From contig NZ_JXQQ01000069.1 of NCBI RefSeq assembly GCF_000834655.1, positions 37,948 to 101,947 on the forward strand: a DNA stretch of 64,000 nucleotides. Reading direction: 5' to 3'. The stretch's first letter is position 1, and the number at the start of each line of letters is the position of its first letter. Below the pieces are notes generated by a model, which searched no databases, had not been told where the DNA came from, and saw only the letters and a program-made list of their open reading frames with translations. The translations under genes were made by a program, and so were the position numbers. Positions 42,271-50,556 of this stretch are shown here, piece by piece. This stretch comes from Variovorax paradoxus. Lineage in GTDB: Bacteria; Pseudomonadota; Gammaproteobacteria; Burkholderiales; Burkholderiaceae_C.

Positions 42271-43119
42271 TCAGTACGTGTACACGCCGCGGCCGGTCTT
42301 GCGGCCGAGCTGTCCGGCGGCGACCATTTCTTTCAGCAGCGGGCAGGGGCGGTACTTCGAGTCGCCGAACTGCTCCAGGTACACCTCCATCACGGCCAGG
42401 CACACATCCAGGCCGATCATGTCGGCCAGCGCGAGCGGGCCGATGGGCTGGTTGCAGCCCAGCTTCATGCCGGCGTCGATGTCCTCGGCTGTGGCGATGC
42501 CCTCGGACAGCACGAAGAAGGCCTCGTTGATCATCGGCACCAGGATGCGGTTGACCACGAAGCCCGGCGCGTTCTTCACCGTGATTGGCGACTTGCCCAG
42601 CTTCTCGGCCAGCGCCTTCACCGCGTCGTGCGTGGCATCGCTCGTGAGGTAGCCGCGGATCAGCTCGACCAGCGCCATCATCGGCACCGGGTTGAAGAAG
42701 TGCATGCCGATGAAGCGGTCGGGGCGCGAGGTGGCTGCGGCCAGCTGCGTGATCGAGATCGAGGAGGTGTTCGAGGCAACGATCACCTCGGGTGCCAGCA
42801 GCTCGTCGACCTGCTTGAGGATCTTGAGCTTGAGCGCGTGGTTCTCGGTGGCCGCCTCGATGACCAGCTGCGCGCCCTTCAGGTCGTCGTAGTGGGTCGA
42901 GCCCTTGATCAGCGCGAGCGCCGCGGCCTTCTGCTCGGTGGTGAGCTTTTCTTTCTTGATGAGGCGGTCGAGGCTGCCCGAGATGGTGGCGAGGCCCTTG
43001 TCGACGGCCGCCTGGGCCACGTCGATCATCACCACGTTCACACCGGACACCGCGCAGGCCTGCGCAATGCCATTGCCCATCGTTCCGGCGCCGATGATGC
43101 CGACGGTCTGGATCGTCAT
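42271..43119 (-). CDS. 3-hydroxybutyryl-CoA dehydrogenase
   Basis: A 282-residue NAD-dependent 3-hydroxyacyl-CoA dehydrogenase, exactly the length of the bacterial Hbd/PaaH type. NAD-binding GAGTMGNGIA near the N-terminus, SNTSSISITQLA, the catalytic His in GMHFFNPVPMMALVELI with the Glu partner, and NRILVPMINEAF. ATG 43119 is used; the frame runs upstream without a family match. It is divergent from purT across 184 bases. Confidence 0.93.
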   Translation of the reverse strand: MTIQTVGIIGAGTMGNGIAQACAVSGVNVVMIDVAQAAVDKGLATISGSLDRLIKKEKLTTEQKAAALALIKGSTHYDDLKGAQLVIEAATENHALKLKILKQVDELLAPEVIVASNTSSISITQLAAATSRPDRFIGMHFFNPVPMMALVELIRGYLTSDATHDAVKALAEKLGKSPITVKNAPGFVVNRILVPMINEAFFVLSEGIATAEDIDAGMKLGCNQPIGPLALADMIGLDVCLAVMEVYLEQFGDSKYRPCPLLKEMVAAGQLGRKTGRGVYTY

Positions 43120-43303
43120 GAGAAAACTCCTTGGAAGTACAAAAACGGGAAGGGGGAGCGGGTGGGGCGCAAGGCCGGCACCGCGGCAGGGCATCGATTG
43201 TGAAGCAGCCCCGCCGGCGTGCCGTTCCCGGACGCGACACCCGGGTTCACGGGTGGCTTACAGTGCGGCGGTTGCTTTTTCTTCTCTCTTTTCGACTTCG
43301 ACC

Positions 43304-44515
43304 ATGACCACCCTCGGCACCCCCCTTTCCCCCTCCGCCACCCGCGTGATGCTGCTCGGCTCCGGCGAACTCGGCAAGGAGGTGCTGATCGCCCTGCAGC
43401 GCCTCGGCGTCGAGACCATCGCGGTCGACCGCTACGAGAACGCCCCCGGCCAGCAGGTGGCCCACCACGCCCGCACCATCACCATGAGCGACCCCGAGCA
43501 GCTCAAGGCGCTGATCGAGGCCGAGAAGCCCATGCTCGTGGTGCCCGAGATCGAGGCCATCGCCACGCCGATGCTCCAGCAGCTCGAAGACGCGGGCGTC
43601 GTGCGCGTGATTCCCACGGCGCGCGCCGCACGCCTCACGATGGACCGCGAAGGCATCCGCCGCCTGGCCGCCGAGACGCTGGGTGTGCCCACCAGCCCCT
43701 ACAAGTTCTGCGACTCGCTGGCCGAGCTGCAGGCCGCGATCGACGGCGTGGGTGGAAAAGGAATTGGCTACCCCTGCATCGTCAAGCCTGTGATGAGCAG
43801 CTCCGGCAAGGGCCAGAGCAAGATCGACGGCCCGGCCGACGTGCAGAAGGCCTGGGACTACGCCATGGCCGGCGGCCGCGTGAGCCATGGCCGCGTGATC
43901 GTCGAAGGCTTCATCGACTTCGACTACGAGATCACGCTCCTGACCGTGCGTGCGAAAGACGCGGCCGGCGCCGTGGCAACGAAGTTCTGCGACCCCATCG
44001 GCCACGTGCAGGTGAGCGGCGACTATGTGGAAAGCTGGCAGCCGCATCCCATGGCGCCCGCCGCGCTGCAGAAGGCGCAAGAGATCGCAGAGGCCGTGAC
44101 GGCCGACCTGGGCGGCCAGGGCCTTTTCGGCGTCGAGCTGTTCGTCAAGGGCGACGAGGTCTGGTTCAGCGAAGTCAGCCCGCGTCCGCACGACACCGGC
44201 ATGGTCACCATGGCCACCCAATGGCAGAACGAGTTCGAACTCCATGCGCGCGCCATCCTCGGCCTGCCGGTGGACACATCGCTCAAGAGCCCGGGCGCGA
44301 GCGCGGTGATCTACGGCGGCGTGGACGCCACCGGCATCGCGTTCGACGGCGTGGCCGAGGCGCTGCAGGTGCCCGGCAGCGACATCCGCCTGTTCGGCAA
44401 GCCCGAGAGCTTTCTCAAGCGCCGCATGGGCGTGGCGCTGGTGCACGCGGCCGATACCGACACCGCGCGCAACCTGGCCAAGGAAGCCGCCTCGCGCGTC
44501 AAGCCGCGTAGATAA
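43304..44515 (+). CDS. purT: Formate-dependent phosphoribosylglycinamide formyltransferase
   Basis: A 403-residue ATP-grasp enzyme that formylates GAR using formate and ATP in purine synthesis. Signatures: MLLGSGELGKEV, DRYENAPGQQVAHHA, IVKPVMSSSGKGQS (ATP-grasp loop), VEGFIDFDYEITLLTVR and FSEVSPRPHDTGMVT. Length matches PurT (about 400). No clear ribosome site is visible before ATG 43304. Element A follows immediately after the TAA. Confidence 0.96.
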   Translation: MTTLGTPLSPSATRVMLLGSGELGKEVLIALQRLGVETIAVDRYENAPGQQVAHHARTITMSDPEQLKALIEAEKPMLVVPEIEAIATPMLQQLEDAGVVRVIPTARAARLTMDREGIRRLAAETLGVPTSPYKFCDSLAELQAAIDGVGGKGIGYPCIVKPVMSSSGKGQSKIDGPADVQKAWDYAMAGGRVSHGRVIVEGFIDFDYEITLLTVRAKDAAGAVATKFCDPIGHVQVSGDYVESWQPHPMAPAALQKAQEIAEAVTADLGGQGLFGVELFVKGDEVWFSEVSPRPHDTGMVTMATQWQNEFELHARAILGLPVDTSLKSPGASAVIYGGVDATGIAFDGVAEALQVPGSDIRLFGKPESFLKRRMGVALVHAADTDTARNLAKEAASRVKPRR

Positions 44516-44610
44516 GGCTCGCCCCCAGGCTTCGCGCACTTCGTGTCGCTTCTCCAACCCCCTACCGGGGGCGACACCAGTGGCCCGGCAAAGCCGGTTC
44601 CACGGTGTCT
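44516..44610 (+). repeat. Element A, copy 4
   Basis: Begins on the first base after the purT stop with GGCTCGCCCCCAGGCTTCG. The 3' half forms three stacked stems in one hairpin, 44574-44608: ACACC/GGTGT, GTGG/CCAC and CCGGC/GCCGG around an AAA loop. This is the cleanest copy and a good reference for the family. Confidence 0.88.
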
Positions 44611-44820
44611 CCGGCCTTTGGCCGCGCCGGCCTCATGCGTCGCGAGTGATGGAGCGTGCGCGACAGCGGTAGCCAGTTTTCGCAAGACCGCGCCGCAAGG
44701 GCGCGGGCATGGTGCGGGGTCTTGCCAGAGGCCGAGGTGGAGGGCGGGTGCATGCGGATACCGCGCATGCGAGCTGTACTCCACACTGGGCGCCCGTCAG
44801 CTCGATCCACCGGAGACACC
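44611..44820 (+). other. Non-coding stretch between element A and the esterase gene
   Basis: About 210 bases without a convincing gene. The frame of the esterase is open upstream to 44656, but homologs of this family start near MLHPQ and a GGAG site precedes ATG 44821, so this is read as the promoter/leader region. A GACCGCGCCGCAAGGGCGCGG hairpin-like patch (44687-44707) is the only structure noted; no clear promoter hexamers. Confidence 0.4.
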
Positions 44821-45762
44821 ATGCTGCATCCCCAGGCGCGCGCCTTGCTCGACTTCATCGAGGCGCGCGGCATTCCGCAGACCCACACGCTCTCGCCCGC
44901 CGACGCGCGGGCCTTCTACCGCGAGCGCCGCGCCGCCACTCAGCCGCTGCCCGCGGAAGTGGCAGAGGTGCGCGACCTCGCGGCGGACGGCCCGCACGGC
45001 ACCATCCCGGTGCGTCTCTACCGGCCGCTGGGTTCGGGCGCCGGCCCGCTGCCGGTGCTGGTGTATTACCACGGGGGCGGTTGGGTCATCGGCGACCTGG
45101 ACACGCACGACGTGCTGTGCCGCGCGCTGGCCAACGGGGCGGGCTGCGCGGTGGTGGCAGTCGACTACCGCATGGGCCCCGAGCACCGTTTTCCTGCCGC
45201 CGTCGACGACGTGCTGGCCGCCACGCGCTGGGTGCGCCGCGAGGCCACGACGCTGGGGCTCGATGCGAGCCGCCTTGCGGTCGGCGGCGACAGCGCCGGC
45301 GGCAATCTCGCGGCCGTGGTGGCGATCGCGGCGCGCGATGCGGGCGACCTGCCCATCGCCTTCCAGTTGCTGATCTATCCCGCGACCGACATGCGCCGCG
45401 GCCACCCGTCGCACCAGGCGAACGGGCAGGGGTACCTCCTGACGAGCGAAACGATGACGTACTTCCACGACCACTACATCACCGACGCGAAGCACGACCT
45501 CGACTGGCGAGCCTCGCCGCTGCTGCACACCGACCTCTCGAAGCTGCCGCCCGCGCTCGTGATCACCGCGGGCTACGACCCGCTGCGCGACGAAGGGCTG
45601 GCCTACGCAGAGGCGCTCACCGCCGCCGGCAGCCGCGCGGACTACGTCTGCTTTGAGCGCCAGATCCATGGCTTCATCACCATGGGCAAGGTGCTCGACG
45701 AGGCCAACACCGCCGTTGCGCTTTGCGCCACCGAGTTGCATCGCGCGTTGTCGCAGGACTAG
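44821..45762 (+). CDS. Alpha/beta hydrolase, HSL family esterase
   Basis: A 313-residue hormone-sensitive-lipase-type carboxylesterase. Oxyanion-hole HGGGW (residues 84-88), nucleophile S158 in GDSAGG, acid D253 in AGYDPLRDE and H283 in QIHGF complete the catalytic set. A helical cap covers the first about 45 residues. No signal peptide, so cytoplasmic. It probably hydrolyses short-chain esters. It precedes the AraC/liv group by about 110 bases but need not belong to it. Confidence 0.93.
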   Translation: MLHPQARALLDFIEARGIPQTHTLSPADARAFYRERRAATQPLPAEVAEVRDLAADGPHGTIPVRLYRPLGSGAGPLPVLVYYHGGGWVIGDLDTHDVLCRALANGAGCAVVAVDYRMGPEHRFPAAVDDVLAATRWVRREATTLGLDASRLAVGGDSAGGNLAAVVAIAARDAGDLPIAFQLLIYPATDMRRGHPSHQANGQGYLLTSETMTYFHDHYITDAKHDLDWRASPLLHTDLSKLPPALVITAGYDPLRDEGLAYAEALTAAGSRADYVCFERQIHGFITMGKVLDEANTAVALCATELHRALSQD

Positions 45763-45875
45763 GGAAAGTCCCCGCGCAAATGCATGCCGCGCCACAGGGT
45801 TGCGCCGCTACGATCCAGCCAACACGAGGCCGCCCGCCGCAGGGCAGGCCAGACCCGATGCAGGAGACAAACACC

Positions 45876-46706
45876 ATGCAGCGAGCGAGTAATGCGCCCC
45901 CGGAAAACGGTGGCGCACGGCAGGGCGAACGCCTCATGTGGCTCACGCCGCAGCGCGTGTTCTACGCCGGCCTGCTCGGTGCGGCGGCCGAGCGCACGAT
46001 GGGTGGGCACGGCGTGTACGTGTCGCCCACGGGCGTGCCGCCGATCCGCATCCGCATCGGTGGCGGCGCCTGGCAGACGGGCGAGCTCATCGTGGTGCCG
46101 CCGCAGGTGCCGCACCACGTCGAGAGCCAGCACCCGCTCATCTTCAACCTGCTCGTCGAATCGGAATCGGTGGACGAGGCGCGCATGCCCGCCTTCATGC
46201 AGCACTGCGGCCCGGTCGATGCGCCGGCCTTCGTGAAGCGTGTGCGCGACGTCCATGCGCACCTGCTCGGGGCGTCGGGCCGCGGCACGGATTTCGAAGG
46301 CTTCGATTTCGATGCGCTCTTCTTCGGCGAAGCGCTCGCACCGCGCGCGATCGATGCACGCATCCGCCGTGTCATCGACGCGCTCGTTGCCGATCCGTCC
46401 GCGCCCACCTCGGCCGAGGACTGCGCCGCCTCGGTGCACCTGTCGTTCTCGCGCTTCCTGCACCTCTTCAAGCAGGAGACCGGCATGGCGTTTCGCGCCT
46501 TCCGCGCCTGGAAGCGCGCGCGCAGCCTGCTGCGCTACGTGCGCCAGACCACCACGCTCACCGATATCGCACTGGACACCGGCTACCCCGACTCGACGCA
46601 CTTCAGCCATTCGATCCGCCAGGTCTATGGCTTGAAACCCAGCGACATCCTGGCGGGCTCGCGCCGCCTCGCACTGCACGACGCAGCCGGCGGCTTCCGG
46701 CAGTAA
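45876..46706 (+). CDS. AraC-family regulator at the head of the liv operon
   Basis: A 276-residue regulator. An N-terminal cupin-like sensor half (IRIRIGGGAWQTGELIVVPPQVPHHVESQ) is followed by two HTH units: SAEDCAASVHLSFSRFLHLF and LTDIALDTGYPDSTHFSHSI, ending in the family motif RQVYGLKPSDI. AGGAG lies 9 bases before ATG 45876; ATG 45858 has none. It ends 15 bases before livH in the same direction, so it probably controls the transport operon it belongs to. Confidence 0.9.
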   Translation: MQRASNAPPENGGARQGERLMWLTPQRVFYAGLLGAAAERTMGGHGVYVSPTGVPPIRIRIGGGAWQTGELIVVPPQVPHHVESQHPLIFNLLVESESVDEARMPAFMQHCGPVDAPAFVKRVRDVHAHLLGASGRGTDFEGFDFDALFFGEALAPRAIDARIRRVIDALVADPSAPTSAEDCAASVHLSFSRFLHLFKQETGMAFRAFRAWKRARSLLRYVRQTTTLTDIALDTGYPDSTHFSHSIRQVYGLKPSDILAGSRRLALHDAAGGFRQ

Positions 46707-46721
46707 GCGGGAAAAGGGCCC

Positions 46722-47597
46722 ATGCAGATCCTCCAACTCCTGCTGTCGGGCATTGCGCAAGGTTGCATCTATGGGCTGATCGCGCTCGGATTCGTGCTGA
46801 TCTACAAGGCGACCGAAACGGTGAGCTTCGCGCAGGGCGACCTGATGATGCTCGGCGCCTTCGGTGCGTTCGCCGGCATGTCGCTCTTCGGCATGCCGTT
46901 CTGGCTCGCGGCGATCCTCGCGGTGGTGGCGATGGCGGCCTTCGGTGTGTTGCTGGAGCTGGCGGTGATCCGACCGATCCTCGGGCAGCCGCAGTTTTCC
47001 ATCGTGATGCTGACCATCGGCATCGCGTATGTGGCGCGCGGCCTCATCACCATGGTGCCGGGCATCGGCACCGAGACCCACACGCTGCCCGTGCCCTACA
47101 AGGACCAGATCTGGCAGCTGGGCGGGCTCGTGGTCAACCTGGAGCAGCTCGCGATCATCGTCGCCACGGCCGTCCTGTGTGCGCTGCTGTTCGCGATGTT
47201 CCGCTACAGCAAGCTGGGCATCGCGATGCAGGCCTCGTCGCAGAACCAGCTCGCGGCCTACTACATGGGCATTCCGGTCAAGCGCCTCAACGGGCTGGTG
47301 TGGGGGCTGGCGGCAGCCGTCGCGGCCATCGCGGGCATGCTGCTCGCGCCCATCACCTTCGTGCACGCGAACATGGGCTTCATCGGGCTCAAGGCCTTTC
47401 CGGCGGCGGTGGTGGGCGGCTTCGGCAGCCTGCCGGGTGCGATCGTCGGCGGGCTGGTGATCGGCATCGTCGAATCGTTCGCCGGCTTCTATCTGCCAGA
47501 TGGCTTCAAGGACACGGCGCCCTACATCGTGGTGCTGCTGATGCTCATGATCAAGCCCAACGGTCTCTTCGGCGAAAAGCTGCGCAAGAAGGTGTAG
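46722..47597 (+). CDS. livH: Branched-chain-type ABC permease LivH
   Basis: A 291-residue inner-membrane permease with about eight hydrophobic segments and the family pattern SGIAQGCIYGLIALGFVLIYKATETVSFAQGDLMMLGAF at the N-terminus (in pieces) and AFPAAVVGGFGSLPGAIVGG near the C-terminus (coupling helix region). Pairs with LivM 6 bases downstream. GAAAAGGG precedes the ATG. Liv-type systems in Burkholderiales import amino acids but also aromatic and other carboxylates. Confidence 0.95.
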   Translation: MQILQLLLSGIAQGCIYGLIALGFVLIYKATETVSFAQGDLMMLGAFGAFAGMSLFGMPFWLAAILAVVAMAAFGVLLELAVIRPILGQPQFSIVMLTIGIAYVARGLITMVPGIGTETHTLPVPYKDQIWQLGGLVVNLEQLAIIVATAVLCALLFAMFRYSKLGIAMQASSQNQLAAYYMGIPVKRLNGLVWGLAAAVAAIAGMLLAPITFVHANMGFIGLKAFPAAVVGGFGSLPGAIVGGLVIGIVESFAGFYLPDGFKDTAPYIVVLLMLMIKPNGLFGEKLRKKV

Positions 47598-47603
47598 TCC
47601 GAC

Positions 47604-48680
47604 ATGCGCTACATCTTCAAGACCAGCTACGACCAGGACATCCGGCTCGCACGCCATGGCGGTCACGTGTTTTGGTATGGCCTGCTCGTCGCATTCCTCG
47701 TCGCCGCGCCGTGGGTGATCGAGGAGTACTGGCTCGCGCAGCTGACCTTCGTGCTGATCTACGGCATCGTGGGTCTGGGCCTGATGCTGCTGGCCGGTTT
47801 CACGGGGCAGTTCTCGATCGGGCATGCGGCGTTCCTCGGCGCGGGAGCGTACACACAGGGCGTGCTGACCAACATGGGCGTGCCGTTCCCGATCGCGCTC
47901 TTGGCGGCCGCGGCGCTGTCTGCATCGGTGGGCGTGGTGGTCGCCTTGCCGGCGCTACGCGTGAAGGGCATCTACCTGGGCATCGCCACGCTGTCGTTCG
48001 GCTTCATCGTCGAGGAAGTGTTCGCGCGGTGGGAGAGCGTCACGGGCGGCAACGCCGGGCTGCATGTGAAGTCGCCGCAACTCTTCGGCTGGTCGCTCGG
48101 CTCGGGCGACGGCTTCTACTTTCTGTGCCTCGTGGTGGCGGTGCTCAGCACGCTGGGCATACTGAACCTGTTGCGCTCGCCGACGGGGCGCGCCTTCGTC
48201 GCGATTCGCGATTCGGAAATCTCGGCGCAGAGCATGGGCATCCACCTCGCGCGCTACAAGACGATGTCTTTCGCGATCTCGGCCGCGCTCGCGGGGCTGG
48301 GCGGCGCGCTGTATGCGCACAAGCTGAGTTTCATCTCGCCGGACCAGTTCAACATCCTGCAGTCGATCGACCTCCTTCTGATGGTGGTGATCGGCGGGCT
48401 GGGCTCGGTGCACGGCGCGTTCCTCGGTGCGATCTTTCTCATCGCGATGCCGCAGCTGATCTCGATGGGCAAGGACTGGCTGCCCGCCGTGGTGGGCCAG
48501 GCGCCCGGCCTGCAAGGGCTGGTGTATGGCTTGGTGCTGATCGCGTTCGTGCTGTTCGAGCCGCTCGGGCTCTACGGCCGCTGGCTCAAGATCAGGACGT
48601 ACCTGCAACTCTTCCCGTTCTACCGCAAGGGGTTGTTCAAGCGGCAGAAGTCCTTCACCAAGTCGGACCGGCTGAGATGA
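47604..48680 (+). CDS. livM: Branched-chain-type ABC permease LivM
   Basis: A 358-residue inner-membrane permease with about ten hydrophobic segments. Family features: LMLLAGFTGQFSIGHAAFLGAGAY, AGNAGLH-type loop (TGGNAGLHV) and the coupling region GGLGSVHGAFLGA. The stop overlaps the livG start by ATGA. Forms the membrane channel with LivH. Confidence 0.95.
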   Translation: MRYIFKTSYDQDIRLARHGGHVFWYGLLVAFLVAAPWVIEEYWLAQLTFVLIYGIVGLGLMLLAGFTGQFSIGHAAFLGAGAYTQGVLTNMGVPFPIALLAAAALSASVGVVVALPALRVKGIYLGIATLSFGFIVEEVFARWESVTGGNAGLHVKSPQLFGWSLGSGDGFYFLCLVVAVLSTLGILNLLRSPTGRAFVAIRDSEISAQSMGIHLARYKTMSFAISAALAGLGGALYAHKLSFISPDQFNILQSIDLLLMVVIGGLGSVHGAFLGAIFLIAMPQLISMGKDWLPAVVGQAPGLQGLVYGLVLIAFVLFEPLGLYGRWLKIRTYLQLFPFYRKGLFKRQKSFTKSDRLR

Positions 48681-49501
48681 GCAGCGGCGGCGACATCCTC
48701 CTTTCGGCCAAGGACCTGAGCGTGCGCTTCGGCGGCGTGCTCGCGGTCAACAAGGTGAGCTTCGACGTACGGCGCGGCGAAGTGTTCACGCTGATCGGCC
48801 CGAACGGCGCGGGCAAGACGACGGTGTTCAACCTGATCAGCCGCATCTACACGCCGACCACCGGCGAGATCACATGGCACGGCGATGCCGCCGGCCCGCT
48901 CGCGCTGACGCAGCAGGCGCCGCACGCGATCGCGGCGCTGGGCATCGCGCGTACCTTCCAGAACATCGAGCTCTTCGAGCATGCGACCGTGCTGCACAAC
49001 CTGCTGATCGGCCGTCACACGCACCGGCAGACGGGGTTCTGGAGCGAGGTGTTCTTCACGCCCGCCACGCGGCGCGCCGAGGTCGCGGCGCGCGAGAAAG
49101 CCGAGCAGGTGATCGAACTGCTCGACCTGCAGCATCACCGCGATTCGATGGTGGCGGGCCTGCCGTACGGCGTGCGCAAGGTGGTGGAGCTGGCGCGCGC
49201 GCTGTGCACCGAGCCCAAGTTGCTGTTGCTCGACGAGCCGTCGTCGGGCCTCAACGTCGAGGAAACGGCGGACATGGCGTTCTGGATCCAGGACATCCAG
49301 CACGAGCTGGGCGTCTCTGTGCTGATGGTCGAGCACGACATGTCGCTCGTCTCGAAGGTGTCCGACCGTGTGCTGGCGATGAACATGGGCGAGGTGCTGG
49401 CCACCGGTACGCCGCGCGAGGTGCAGGCGGATGAGCGTGTGATCGAGGCTTACCTCGGAACCGTGGATGACGTGAGCAGCTTGAGGAGGGTGGCGGCATG
49501 A
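48677..49501 (+). CDS. livG: Branched-chain-type ABC ATP-binding protein LivG
   Basis: A 274-residue ATPase. Walker A GPNGAGKTT, Q-loop RTFQNIELF, Walker B LLLLDEPSSGLN and switch His in MVEHDMSLV are intact. The signature motif reads LPYGVRKVVELARAL where LivG normally has LPYGxQRRLEIARAL, a modest departure. Its ATG overlaps the livM stop. Followed by a 277-base gap containing element C before livF, unusual inside a liv operon. Confidence 0.95.
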   Translation: MSSGGDILLSAKDLSVRFGGVLAVNKVSFDVRRGEVFTLIGPNGAGKTTVFNLISRIYTPTTGEITWHGDAAGPLALTQQAPHAIAALGIARTFQNIELFEHATVLHNLLIGRHTHRQTGFWSEVFFTPATRRAEVAAREKAEQVIELLDLQHHRDSMVAGLPYGVRKVVELARALCTEPKLLLLDEPSSGLNVEETADMAFWIQDIQHELGVSVLMVEHDMSLVSKVSDRVLAMNMGEVLATGTPREVQADERVIEAYLGTVDDVSSLRRVAA

Positions 49502-49529
49502 ATGTCCTGTTCGCTACCTTTGGAGAGGC

Positions 49530-49715
49530 GCCCGGTATGCGATGCGGCGCGGTCGCCCCCACTGTGCCGGCCGCTTCGCGGCTCCCCTGCGGTGCTCGCA
49601 TTTCGCGGGGTCTCGCAGAACTCGCTTCGCTCAAACAGCTGCGAGCCCTGATCCGCGAAACGCTGCGCTCCTCGGCGGCCCAGAGGGGGCGCCCGCCCCG
49701 CACCGCACACCGGGC
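49530..49715. repeat. Element C: 186-bp foldback with terminal inverted repeats
   Basis: The ends (about 49530-49560 and 49685-49715) are inverted repeats of about 30 bp with at least 22 of 27 core positions matching (GGTCGCCCCC against GGGGGCGCCC, GCGATGC against GCACCGC). The interior also pairs: CATTTCGCGGGG...CTCGCAG with CTGCGAG...CCGCGAAACG. The entire element can fold into a long hairpin. It has no coding frame of its own; a 94-codon frame crosses it by chance. It resembles a MITE-like insertion. The livG and livF genes on either side are intact. Confidence 0.65.
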
Positions 49716-49778
49716 TCGGGGGCGTGGTGATCGTCCTGCGGGGCCTCAACGCGGTTCCTCGACTTCGGGAGCATCCGC

Positions 49779-50552
49779 ATGAGCGACGTCGTTCTGCAAC
49801 TGCTCAATGTCGAGAGCGCCTACGGCCCCATCAAGGCCATCCGCGGCGTGAGCCTGAAAGTCAGGCAGGGCGAGATCGCCACGGTGCTGGGCTCTAACGG
49901 TGCGGGCAAGACGACGATCCTGAAGACCATCTCCGGGATCATCGATCCGCGCAAGGGCAGCATCGAGTTCCAGGGCAAGGACATTACCGCCAAGGACCCG
50001 GCCTTCATCGTGCAGCAGGGTTTGAGCCACGTGCCCGAAGGCCGCGAGGTGTTCCCGCTGCTGTCGGTGAGAGACAACCTGCTGATGGGCGCTTACACCC
50101 GCACCGACCGCGACGGCGTGGCGCGGGACATGGAGACGGTCTACAGCTACTTTCCCATACTTCGCGAGCGCGCAACGCAGGACGCGGGCCTGCTCTCTGG
50201 CGGGCAGCAGCAGATGCTCGCGATCTCGCGCGCCATCATGGCCGCGCCGCACCTCATCCTGCTCGACGAGCCGAGCCTGGGCTTGAGCCCCAAGCTCACG
50301 AAGGAGATCTTCGAGATCGTCGTGCGCATCAACCGCGAGCGCGGCACCACGATCCTGCTGGTCGAACAGAACGCCAACATGGCGCTCAATGCGGCGGACC
50401 ACGGCTACGTGCTGGAAAACGGCCGCATCGTCATGGAGGATTCCTGCGACCGTCTGCGCGAGAAGGAAGACATCAAGGAGTTCTACCTCGGCGTGAAGGA
50501 CGACGGCGTGCGCGGCGAGCGGCGCTGGAAAAAGAAGAAAAACTGGAGATGA
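49779..50552 (+). CDS. livF: Branched-chain-type ABC ATP-binding protein LivF
   Basis: A 257-residue ATPase with Walker A GSNGAGKTT, the LivF hallmark HVPEGREVFPLLSVRDNLLMGAY, signature LSGGQQQMLAISRAI, Walker B LILLDEPSLGLSP and VEQNANMAL. A basic C-terminal tail (RRWKKKKNW) extends beyond the usual end. It is separated from livG by element C and followed after 4 bases by an acyl-CoA ligase gene. Confidence 0.95.
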   Translation: MSDVVLQLLNVESAYGPIKAIRGVSLKVRQGEIATVLGSNGAGKTTILKTISGIIDPRKGSIEFQGKDITAKDPAFIVQQGLSHVPEGREVFPLLSVRDNLLMGAYTRTDRDGVARDMETVYSYFPILRERATQDAGLLSGGQQQMLAISRAIMAAPHLILLDEPSLGLSPKLTKEIFEIVVRINRERGTTILLVEQNANMALNAADHGYVLENGRIVMEDSCDRLREKEDIKEFYLGVKDDGVRGERRWKKKKNWR

Positions 50553-50556
50553 CGCC

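Noticed and set aside
44656..44820. Longer N-terminus of the esterase gene
   Set aside because: The added 55 residues are unlike the family, and ATG 44821 has a GGAG site.
45938..48676. Huge open frame preceding livG through the AraC, livH and livM genes
   Set aside because: Low-complexity Arg/Ala/Gly translation in a shifted frame of three recognised genes; only 48677-49501 is real.
49498..49782. 94-codon frame overlapping the livG stop
   Set aside because: It lies across element C and reads as a chance frame; no ribosome site or homology.
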